Below, piece after piece: positions 1-9,471 of a stretch of 64,000 bases of DNA; the stretch's first letter is position 1; each line of letters starts with the position of its first letter. The notes under the pieces are model-generated. The model saw only the letters and a program-made list of their open reading frames with translations, was not told where the DNA came from and did no database searches. The stretch lies in NCBI GenBank assembly GCA_036362985.1, contig JAYGXS010000004.1:13880035-13944034 (forward strand), given 5' to 3'. Both the position numbers and the translations under genes were made by a program. Source of the stretch: Ligula intestinalis. Lineage: Eukaryota; Platyhelminthes; Cestoda; Diphyllobothriidea; Diphyllobothriidae.

Positions 1-1420
1 GAGTTGGTGACCTCCGATCGAGAAGTCATACTCGAATGGTATCACCTTTCTGCGACTACATCGTAAACGGATTACTTGGCATTTGTTGAAGTTCAGCTGC
101 AAAGGCAATTTTTCACACCGCTTTTGCAAGCGATCCAAGTCATTTTGTAAGGTCTGTCCATCCTCTGAGCTTTCAATGGACTTCCAGATCTTTAGATCGT
201 CTGCAAACATGACTTTCTCACAGGTGAGGCAGTCAAGGCTGTCATTCACATATACCAGAAATAGAATGGGACCCAGAACGTATCAATCCCACTGGATACG
301 GTTTTCCATTATGTTTTGGTGGCTCCAATACAAACACGCTGACGCCTGCCTGTTAGGACGTCAGCTAACCATTTGAGTAGGTTTCCAGTCACACTAATTT
401 GTTGCAGCTTTGATATAAGTCGTCTGTGTAGAACCTTGTCGAATGCTTTGCTGAAGTCAATGTAGACCGCATCGACCGACGAACCCATTTCCAGAGATTT
501 CGTCCAGCCTTCCATGGATTTTGGCAGGTTTGTGAGACAAGAGTGGCCACTTCGGAATCCGTGTTGCGCTGCCCTTAGCAATATGTCTCATAAGTTCCGT
601 TTTGATTAGTTTTTCCATTAGTTTGCAACAAATGCTTGTGTGGCTAATTGCTCTAAAGCTATTAGGTGAAGTTCTCTCTCCTCTTTTATAAGTAGGTTTT
701 ATGTTGGCCAGCTTCCAGTCAGTAGGCAGGGCCCCCTTTTCCATTGAACTTTCAAAGATCTTGGAAAGCAGAGAGGCCAGTTGTTCTGCGAGCTCATTTA
801 GAAGTTTCGCTGATAATCCATCCGGACCAGGCGATTTAGTGGGCCTTAACTGCCTCAAGGCTTTTCTTACAGTGTCTGTTGCGAACGATACCATGCTAAT
901 TGCATGCGCCGCTGGGACTATATATTGCTGTACATTCTCGTCAAAAGGCGGCTCCTTGGTGTACACAGACATAAAGAAATTGGACAAGAGGTTCGCCTTA
1001 TCTGAGTTATCGGTACGCTTGTTTCCCTCGTTATCTTTCAGACAAGGGATGGAATCTCGATTCCGTTTGGCCTCATTCACATAAGAAAAGAATCTTTTTG
1101 GGTTATCAGCTATTCTCTTGACTAGTTCTGCCTCAAAGGCCATTCTTTCTTTTCGAATTAGTCTTCGACATAAATTTCGCTGTTTTTTAAAATTCTAAGA
1201 AGTGTTGGGGTTGTTGATAGCGGGCGTATTTTTTCCACAGTCTTCTTTTCTTCTTGAAGTTCTTTTTGTGTTCGGTGTCACCCATTCCGGCCGGGAGATG
1301 CGCAAGCTTTTCTTAAGCGGGCAAGAGTCCTCTACTAGTTGCTGAGCTAAGTTCCTAAAGAAGCACCAGGCGTCGTTCGAGTCAAGTACGTATGTAGGGC
1401 TCCAGTCAGTCAGGTGCACA
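1..1420 (-). mobile_element. CR1-like LINE reverse transcriptase remnant, truncated at window edge
   Basis: Read on the minus strand, three frames join into one non-LTR retrotransposon protein. About 1420-1195 gives a linker upstream of the RT. 1143-457 gives the fingers and first palm region, including TKSPGPDGLSAKLLNELAEQ. 581-309 gives the second palm block, DAVYIDFSKAFDKVLHRRL. 300-1 continues with VLGPILFLVYVND and the catalytic-type FADDLKIW block, then NFNKCQVI, and runs off the window. The SPGPDG, SKAFDKV, VLGP and FADD motifs are RT hallmarks, and their order and spacing match the CR1/L2-like LINE group. Frameshifts near 570 and 310 and a stop near 285 make it non-functional. The 3' end lies outside the window. 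The plus-strand segment 6290-6912 encodes the matching C-terminal region of a CR1-like element, but in the opposite orientation, so it is a separate insertion. Confidence 0.85.
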
Positions 1421-3054
1421 TGTTAGGTGCACATGCAATGCCCAACGGGACTGACATGATCGTTCGACTCAATAAATAAATTAAGTTATTGCCAGCTTAT
1501 ATACAATTTCAAAATAAATACACAATGAGAATCGCAGTAGCTGTGAAAAATCTCCTCAGTACTGGTATTCCTACTAGTGTTTTTCGGTAATTGGAATTCT
1601 TTGGGAAAAATGTAGCCCATGAATCATATCTGATTGGAACATAGAAAGATTGACATAAGTGCATAGTGCTTTCATTCTCTCTTATTGTTCATGGAATCGA
1701 GAATTTGTATCAGAAAAGAATTAAACAGCAAGCGTTGGCTCGCTGTCTGTTGGCCGCGGGTTGTAGATTCAACGCTATTGCCCTCAAGCTGAAACATTGC
1801 ACAAGTCTAAGAGGCCGCAAACTGTATCGGGCAAAACAAAATTCACTGAGTTGGCTCCCAAACTTCGTCGTAGACGTTGTGAACATATCCAACTTGTGGT
1901 AGTTATCTTTAACAAAAATGGGTTTGCAGAATTTTAATATTCGAGCAGTTCTCGCACTGAAATTTCGCTTACCGAAAAGAGGTGAAGATACTTAATCGTG
2001 CGTTCCAGAAAAAGCAATAAAAATACATTTGTGTGATTGCTGCACTGAGAGAAGTCAAACTGCTTCGAAGGCCCTTTATTGTTGGTGTATCTTTCAGACA
2101 CATATGCCTCGTTTTCTACTTTAACAATTTGTGCATGCACATTGGCCTAGCTTATTATTTTTTCGGATATGGTGTCTTTTTAAGGAGATCACGTCATTCC
2201 ATCCGTGCCTTCCTCGACGTCTTTGGCTGCTACACACATGCGTCGAAGGTTTTCAGAAGCTGGGCTGGTATCGCATCTCGCAAATAACGTCATTCGACCG
2301 ACGCATGCTCGATGCCTCTTATTAGTGATTACTTATTGTGTTGTGTTACTATGCATAAATAAGTAGTTGTTTTCTATGCAATTTTTATTGTATCTGAATG
2401 CACACAATTCCTGACGTTTACATTGAGGCTTGAAGACAGTTGTGATCATACTGCTTTCGCTGTAGCGCACTTAGGCTTAAACTAACTAATGTTATACCCA
2501 ATAAGTAGTGCATGTATGCCTGCCAGGGCAGCTAACTAGGGCGTTTATCTTTGTCAGCCAATACTCTGAATTTGTTTTACACTGGGCCTAGTTGTTTGAG
2601 GATTCAGAGTGTGGCTAACACTTGTGATTTCTTCTCTAGGACACGTCAGCCTTAGAAGTCCGATCACCTGCTCACACCCCAGTTCCGATATACAATGCCT
2701 GGAGTATTTCTATAGCTTTCTTTAGCAAAGGAACACAACATTAAGGGCCAATAAAGTGGGCTAAATTGCTGACTAATTACTGTGTCGATAGCCAACATTA
2801 ACGATGGAATTGCAGCTATTAACATTTCGAATGCAGTCTACTAAGCAGTCGTCGTATCGGATAAGACCATCTACAAGGAATTCCGAGCCACAAATTTTGA
2901 TTGTCATGTGATTGCATTATATGCTTACTGCAACTCATGTGTAGCTATCGCTCTTACCTGTTACAGTCTCTGACGTCGGAAGGGGCGTTTATCGAAAGAA
3001 AACCTGGGCTGGACAATGCGCGAACTTTGACAGTTTCGTACCCATCCAACCGAA
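1421..3054. other. Unannotated interval
   Basis: AT-rich sequence with short scattered reading frames only. I see no protein motif, RNA gene or strong repeat. Confidence 0.5.
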
Positions 3055-4075
3055 GCTAATTCCAGTGCACTACTAAGCAGAAAGGGCTAGAAAAATTTGC
3101 TTTGCAGAAAATATTGAGGAGGAACTTAAGAAATTTCAGGGCCCGCTCCGCGAAAACGGGTATTTTGACAGATTCATAACAAAGAATATCGCAAGACAAA
3201 TACAATCCACTACGCTTAGTGTGGAAAAGAAAGCTCAATCTCTCTAAGTCCCTCTAGGGGGATGCGGCAAGTAAATTCCTAAAAAGACGCCTTGACCAAA
3301 CCATGTTACGAACCTTCTCAGCAGCGATAGTGCGTGTAGTATTGTCAATCAAACCGGTGTTGCAATGGTGGAAGGTGACGATGTCGCAATTTGTGATGTC
3401 GACAAACAGAAGGTTCCCCCAAATCACAAGTCAAGCAAGACGGTGTAGGAGGACAGAAGCTTTACTGCCAGAAAATCGAGAGTACACAGGCGGAGTTGTG
3501 CACGCCGAGTCGGTACGCCAAGTTGTGTGTTCGGTGCAGTGGACCCGAGACGGCTTGGCGATGCACTCACCCAGGTGGAGATACGCGCATCTATTAGCTG
3601 AAGCACTGAGCCGCACTGAGTGCACTGAACCGCGACAATCGGGGGAGCATAGGAGAAGAAGGACATTTTGAGACCTCTCGTAGCTGTTGGCAGACACAGT
3701 GCGTAGGCGTTGAGCCGGCGCGCGTACACAGCGAACTTGCGCGGCTTTTGGCAACGAAGCCACCGTGAGTCAGCGAGGCAGGCTCCCACAAGGATAGGTT
3801 TCCAGCTCCACGTGCGTCTACTAATTTACTCGCTCCTGTGGAACAGGTTATAGTACTCACACGAATCCACGCCTATCCAAGAGAATAAATGGACACCTCC
3901 CTGCATGGCTGAGAAAAGGTGAAGTCAACAGCAAAAAGTGCAATATTTTGACTCCCTAAGTCAGGGCCTGCTAGTATCGGCAGAAAATACTTCTATCAGG
4001 TTGAGGAAGCCGGTTTTGTGGGCACAAAAGAATCCCCTGCAAGCTGCGCGCTTGGTACGGCCAACGGTCGCTTAG
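3055..4075 (+). mobile_element. Penelope-like element (lineage 1), decayed, interrupted by about 380 bp
   Basis: From 3100 the plus strand encodes a degraded linker between RT and endonuclease. It aligns by eye with the better-preserved minus-strand copy at 38325-38891: shared elements are a FQGPLRENGY block, a TLSVEKK block and a GDAAS block. The reading breaks off after about 3420 and resumes at about 3812 with the GIY-YIG region (CVYLLACSCGTGY, then RLSKR). It continues past 3900 with the sequence equivalent to EHLPAWL. The intervening 3430-3805 has no counterpart in the other copy and is probably a later insertion. Noncoding homology to the 38190-38320 copy continues to about 4072. Stops and frameshifts are frequent. 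Penelope elements couple an RT to a GIY-YIG endonuclease; this copy retains only the 3' part. Confidence 0.7.
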
Positions 4076-4134
4076 TTGCATGCACTTTTCCATGCTCTAT
4101 CTCCCCTCTCTCCCCTCATGCTCTTCCGAGCACA

Positions 4135-5040
4135 ACAAACCTTTCCCGTTGCATAACGATCGACAAACGAATGCTTGTTTGTTGAATATGCTGATGATAT
4201 GGTTGTTGGCCATCCGCAAAAAAGTCTTTCACATATCCAAATACTGAAGGATGGTCTAGACCATGTCTCAACATGGTCGCCAACAAATGGCCTTCTACTT
4301 AACGAGCGAAAGTCCAGTGTATTTTTCGACTGCGACCCTCTCCAATTCCCGATCCTATTGACATTCTGCCCACCGAAGTATCCTCCTTCCGATACCTTGG
4401 CGTTACACCAGCATCCAACTTTACATTGACTCTTCATATAGAAGGTCTTCTTATCAAAATCCGCAAACTATTCTATTATATCCGTCGCTTACGTTCATAT
4501 CACACACCGCAAGCCCTAATCTGGCGTTTTGTAGATGTCTGTATTCTTCCCCTCATTCTTTACTGCTCTCAGTTATTTTTCCAGCCTTACTTAAAAAAGA
4601 CCTAGTAATTTTGAAACGTAGCCTCCGAATGCTCTCTTCAGCTGCCGGTGTTTCCTATGTTTTTTTAGCTGACCTTATAGTAGAACGCCACTTTAAAACG
4701 GTCAAGCAATTTGCTGATCGTATTCTTAATGAGGTCACCCACCCTCTCCACTCTGAACTAATGAATGCGAAGTCTTCCCGTCCCATGCGTCGAGGCTTCC
4801 GTCATATGTCTTGCCGCACATCAGCATATCAGCACTCGGTACTCCAATTCCTAGCACGCTACCTCACATGTGAAGAAGCGGAAATTGAAAAGTTGAAATC
4901 TGATCTGTCTCCATCGTAGACGTGGATACCGTGTTAAACATGACTTGTGAGTATTAAGTGACCTTTTACCTTTTAACATTACTCATTGCTTAACCTCCGT
5001 GAATGGAGCCATTTTTTTCGCTGAAAACTTATGATGTTTA
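4135..5040 (+). mobile_element. LINE-B copy 1: 5'-truncated RT fragment with 3' UTR
   Basis: The segment opens just before the catalytic RT motif (EYADDMVVGHP at about 4187-4219). It continues through a palm/thumb region (KDGLDHVSTWSPTNGLLLNE). After frame changes it reaches the C-terminal block at 4611-4919, which reads MLSSAAGVSYVFLADLI, then KTVKQFADRI, then HPLHSEL, then CRTSAYQHSV. The tail after the stop (about 4920-5020) is shared with copies at 31336, 51775 and 58722. That tail includes the string CCGTGAATGGAGCCATTTTT, so it is an element 3' UTR and not host sequence. The clade is uncertain, but it is neither the CR1-like family at 1-1420 nor LINE-C. At least four copies occur here and all are truncated upstream of YADD. 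The copy sits between two parts of a PLE and probably inserted into it. Confidence 0.75.
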
Positions 5041-5125
5041 TTCGTAGATAAAGCAAGATTCTCTTCTTCTTCTTCTCTCATCGACCCCTCCCCCCACCTC
5101 CCCCTTATTCGCATGACTAATTAGC

Positions 5126-5445
5126 AAATCCAGTGCTGTGTTGTCAGAAGACTTTGACACAAGCTCTGTCACTTCCATGGCCTAAACCGACACCAGGTGG
5201 CGATAGGATTTCGCCCCTACCAACAAGCGACAATCCCTCAACCAACACGCTGACATGGCCTACATGCGCAAACTGACATAGTCCGCGTTGGCCAATTAGC
5301 GCCCGTGTTGGATAGTTATTGATTTTTCTACCCATTCAAACTTTTATTGTTATGTACAGCGTTAATTTCCCTTGCAAATGTTTGGTCTGATGAAGAGTTG
5401 CTGAAAACAATTGTTTGCCAAAAAAACTGACTTCCAATGACAATT
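5126..5445 (+). mobile_element. PLE lineage 1 terminal (pLTR-like) region
   Basis: Aligns over about 310 bp with 29720-30030, which directly follows a PLE endonuclease remnant, and over about 60 bp with the minus strand of 63310-63370. Shared landmarks include GCTGTGTTGTCAGAAGAC near the start and TTATTGATTTTTCTAC near 5315. No coding capacity. It is read as the 3' terminal repeat of the PLE at 3055-4075, displaced by the LINE-B insertion. Confidence 0.65.
5381..5422 (+). ncRNA. Hammerhead-ribozyme-like motif in PLE terminus
   Basis: TTTGGT (5381-5386) and GCCAAA (5417-5422) can form helix I, with one G-U pair. CTGATGA (5387-5393) and GAAA (5403-5406) are exact matches to the two conserved hammerhead core strands. 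Helix II is only AG/CT around a five-base loop (5394-5402). Helix III can form between 5406-5408 and 5413-5415. Cleavage would fall after U5416, a permitted NUH site. PLEs are known to carry minimal hammerhead motifs in their terminal repeats. Activity is not shown; the short helix II is the main doubt. Confidence 0.6.
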
Positions 5446-5847
5446 TATCGAAATTATATGTATTCTCGCCAACTGCCCTTCTGGATTATTGTATCGTTTT
5501 GCTGTACCTTTCAAGTGTAACTGCCCCAAATGCCAAACACTATGCATTCTTCTCCTAGAGATATTTTCGTCCAGATACCTAAGTGTTACTGTCTTCCAAT
5601 TTCTCCTTTCTTGTTCAAGTCCAATCTTATTCTGCTGGGGGGACCAGCCCCTCCTGCCGGAATGTTGGCACCTTCTGTTTGCCTCGTTAATTTATTCACC
5701 GTGATAGTCTGTAATACTTATTTATTCCTGACACACCTGACAACACATGGAAGTGACTGATAGCTAGGCTGTATGAGTAAGCTTTAGGATTGGGAAGGGA
5801 TGACTACCGCTAAACCAATTTGTACTTCCACTTGGTGTTTCTTGTGT
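5446..5847. other. Unannotated interval
   Basis: No recognisable gene or repeat; short reading frames only. Confidence 0.4.
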
Positions 5848-6290
5848 GGGATACGATGTAATCTGGCCGAATAATAGAAGATAGAACGTATCCCAACGGT
5901 TATGAACTAGTTGATAATATAAGGAGTGGAAGGCCAGAGTGTTATGGATGATTTAATGAAGTGTTTAATGAGTAGAATATAAGCAATGAGTAAGTGACTC
6001 CGAGACGAATGCACTCCAGCCATGAGCGGGCCGGAGTCCAGAGTCGCATTCCGGTCGATGTAGTCGCCGGATCTGAAAGTCTGCAGCAGGCATTAGATCG
6101 CCTGCTCCGGGAGTGTCTGAGAATAAGCAGTCACTACGTTTAGCTCCTTTTGTGACTTGGCCTTGGGAAGTGGTTGGCCAGTTGGCCAGACACGTCCATG
6201 ACCTTAACCGGAGGTTTGCGCAAACGTTGATGGACACGAGAGCCAGACATGTCCCAAAGGCTTGCGCACAAAGCACGGCACAAAGCACGA
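5848..6290 (+). repeat. Dispersed repeat R1, copy 1 (LTR-like)
   Basis: Begins with TGTGGGATACGATGT and matches 44650-45000 at many positions. Examples are the GTATCCCAAC block, the GGAAGGCCAGAGTGT block and the TGACCTTAACCGGAGG block near 6200. The TG start and noncoding character fit part of an LTR, but I see no paired copy flanking a coding region here. The downstream end grades into the CR1 remnant. Confidence 0.5.
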
Positions 6291-6912
6291 ATCACACGCT
6301 GCTGCCAGAGGTGGAGTCTCAGAAAGACCTGTGGGTGTGGTTCACGCCTTCACTGAAGCCATCACTCCACTGCCTGAAAGTGGCTAAATCCGCAATGTCG
6401 AGCTTGTATCTAATCAAGCGCGCCTTTGCTAAGTTTGATAAAGTTGTATTTGGCAAGGTCTTCAGCACGTTCGTGCGACCCAAACTGGAATTTGCCATCC
6501 AAGCCTGGAGACTTTGGATAGCCAAAGACCAACTAACCCTCGAAAGGGTACAAAGACGACAGAAAAATTAGTACGAGGCCAACGGAACCTCCCTCATGAG
6601 ACGTGATTGGTAAATCTTGACTTGCTTCCTCTGAATTACAGACAGCTACGCGGGGACCTAATCCAGGCATTTCGCACGCTGCGTGGTCAGGATTGCTGCC
6701 TCCAAACAAATGACTTCTTTGAGCAGGCCACCACCACTAGGCTGCGAGGACACCCCCTCAAAGTACGTGTGACTAGGGCAAGACTTGACTCAAGAAAATG
6801 CTTTTTCTCTACGAGGGTAATCCAGGCATGGAATGCCCTTCCTGCGGAGATTGTCATGTCCCTTTGCATGGATGTTTTTAAAACAAAACTTGATAAGTAC
6901 CGAGTTAATTAG
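6290..6912 (+). mobile_element. CR1-like LINE 3' end (RT C-terminal region)
   Basis: Two plus-strand frames (to 6571, and 6607-6912) cover the post-RT region of a CR1-like LINE. The segments are FTPSLKPSLHCLKVAKSA, then KVFSTFVRPKLEFAIQAW, then LERVQRRQK, then LNYRQLRGDLIQAFRTLRG, then FFSTRVIQAWNALPAEIV, then FKTKLDKYRVN followed by a stop. The order YRRLRGDLI - FFS.RV..WN.LP - FK..LD is characteristic of the end of CR1/L2-type ORF2. A stop and frameshift at about 6571-6606 break it. It is 5' truncated. It may belong to the same family as the minus-strand element at 1-1420, because the two cover complementary parts of the protein. Confidence 0.8.
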
Positions 6913-7553
6913 TAACGTCGAGATGGAATCCTCTGAATTCAAACACTGAAATACTATAAATATATACTAATGGTAAATTTTACGTAGTTTTGTTAGTAAT
7001 AGTATTTAACCAAATGAGTTTTAAGCAATTACCTAGCTACCGACGTCTCTGCTCACTATGCGAACGGAGCTGATCACGTCTGAGGTCGCATATACTGCAC
7101 CTATGGTCCTAGGCTACGCGGCCCTGTCACGCCCTTTCTCGTATCGACCGACTGCTGACGACGTGGCGGGCTCCTCTGCTCTTGACACAGCAAAGGCGTA
7201 TCATGGCACATCTCCGCTTCTTCGGGACGGTTTCGTGACTCCAAGGTCTCCTCCTCGCATGGTCCTTCGGATGTCGATATTACTCGCCATGGACGCCATG
7301 GCTGCCGCCAAAACTCACAGAAGCATCATGCTCCTATCATTCACACTCACATACTTTTTCCCCACGAGCAGCAGTTTTTCTCCTAAAAACCACAAATGAT
7401 ATTCTATTTTGAATTATGAGCCAGCCTTAGGAGTTTTTTTCACTGTCTGCTCTTTTTGCTCAGTTACACTGCTCGCTCGTGTGAACTGAGTGTGAGTGTA
7501 TTACTTGAAACAAGCGAGTATTCGTCTACAATTGAGTCAACGACTTCTTTGGA
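6913..7553. other. Unannotated interval
   Basis: No supported feature. The open frame at 7058-7399 has no recognisable motif. Confidence 0.4.
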
Positions 7554-8470
7554 ATGTTCGGCTGTGTCGATGCATTTCTTAAATCCTATGTACCAAGAGG
7601 GAGTTCAAAGACGATTGCCTATATTTCCTTTAATAAACTTGACTTAAGACTTAAATTTACAATAGAAACGGAGCAGTGTGACAAGTTACCCTTTCTAGAC
7701 GTCTTCATGTTTAGAGGGGACGATGGTTCAATAATGCGCTCGGTATTTCACAAAAAAATACCTGGAGAAAACAATGCCTACACTTTACCAGTTTTGTGCC
7801 AGTACAATAGAAACGGAATCCGGTACATACTCTCTTTCAAATACCGAGGTATATTTACTTTAGTGAGACTTTACCTACAGAGGTTTCCCTCATCAAAGCA
7901 GCCTTACTTAAGCCTGGCTATCCTGCACATTTGCATCCTTAACGGCCAAAATTGACAGAACAGTTAGTTCCAAAAAAGCCCGTAATTATATCCTTACCCT
8001 TTAAGGGTGATAGTATTTCGAGTACAATCAAACGACGGTTGCGTTGCACCATAGACAGGACGTATTACGCAGCTGAACTTGTCTTCATCAATCCTACTAA
8101 GAGCCTTCCGAGAAAAGGGGCCAAGGATGCCTTGCTGTTGCACGCCACTCCAAATTGTATCTATGAGTTCACGCGTACTTGTGTATGCAAGTACATTGGA
8201 CGCATGCATAGGTAACTGCCAACAAGGGCCGCCGAATACTGGCCTACTTCGCCTTTCAAGCAAGAAGACAGCGTACTAAGAGCTTCGATTACTAAACACC
8301 CTCTAGGCAGCGGTCATCCTGTCGACCTCAAAACAGCTTTTCGAGTACTTCTTCGGGCACGTACAAATCGGATCCTGCGTTGCTTGGAAGTGGCCTATAT
8401 ACAGAGGGAGAAACCCAACCTGTGGAAGCAGCTAGACCAGGTGGTCAAGCTCAAATTACCTTGGTGACTG
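7554..8470 (+). mobile_element. Penelope-like element (lineage 1), RT end plus GIY-YIG endonuclease
   Basis: The first frame (7554-7955) carries the C-terminal RT region typical of PLEs: KFTIETEQCDKLPFLDVFMF, then RSVFHKK. The second (7952-8215) carries the linker (IISLPFKGDSISSTIKRRL) and the start of a GIY-YIG domain (CIYEFTRTCVCKYIGR). One stop at about 8215 is followed in frame by AAEYWP, SITKHPLGSGHPVDLKTAF and QLDQVVKLKLPW, ending at a stop near 8467. Two breaks (near 7950 and 8215) make it a pseudogene, but it is among the least decayed PLE copies in the window. PLE proteins copy RNA into DNA at a nick made by the GIY-YIG nuclease. No terminal ribozyme motif was found beside this copy. 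Confidence 0.8.
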
Positions 8471-9114
8471 GACAGCTAGTTTTAATCACGACTCTGTGCT
8501 AATTTCCTCTCCCCCCTCCCCTTTTCTCCCTATATGCGCATTCAAATTAGTGCGCTTTAGTTGACCAGTATTTACTCCTGTATGCTTCTAACCGTTATCT
8601 GACTCACGCAACCGCGGGATGCAGTTCCAAAGCCGTGTCAAACTTTATTGTATTCAATACTTCATACTGTCTACGCTTGTTTTAAAATGCGTTATACATT
8701 ATACCTGTGCGGAGTCTGGATGGTATTTGTGCGAATATTCGCTGACGGCTATGACGGTCTGTTGGGAATGTGCTCATTCTCACGACTACTCTGTTAGCAT
8801 ACGCCTAACAGATAGCCTGCGCAAGCGGCGCGCCCATTCCCATGATTATTCATCTCACAGAAAGGCCCGCGAGCCCATGTTACGCAGCTGTCATGAGAGC
8901 GCGACGTGACTACCGATTTTTCCTCCGATCCTGATTGGCCCATTGTCGCACGATATCTCTCGCGTTCCCTTTAAAGTACATACACCCTGTGTCTGACTTG
9001 ACTTGCTCTGACTTGCTGTAATGTGCTTGTCGCGGTAAACTCCCCATCTCTCTGGCCAACCGGTCTTCTCTCTGTCTCACTCTTACGGGTTCCTTGGTTG
9101 GGCGTTTGACTTAG
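8471..9114. other. 3' flank of the prominin gene
   Basis: No coding feature. On the minus strand an AATAAA hexamer lies at 8644-8649, about 470 bases past the predicted prominin stop. It could be that gene's polyadenylation signal; this is positional inference only. Confidence 0.3.
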
Positions 9115-9431
9115 TTAACAGTACCAGACGCGGGTCATAACACGGTCAAAATAAGAAGTCAGGGGGTTCATGAAAGGAGGAGTGAGATTTTGTTCATAGC
9201 AAGGCAATCTTTTTGCTCCCTGAAGCGTATCATCGTAGAAAGCATCATTGTTGTTGTAAACCCGAATCAAAGGTAAAAAAATATAGCAGATTGGCAAGGA
9301 CAGCCTCGCAGTGGAGGGGGGGGGGCGGGAGGACAGCCAACACAAAGTAACCAAACAAAAGAAAAGAACAAAAATAAAGGACCAGAAACAAGCGAGGAGG
9401 TGGGGGAAGAAGCTTGGTAACGTGGAATCTG

Positions 9432-9471
<40 letters not shown>

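Noticed and set aside
7215..7275. Possible hammerhead on the minus strand (CACGAAACCGTCC)
   Set aside because: The first core strand is absent and the apparent stem does not pair.
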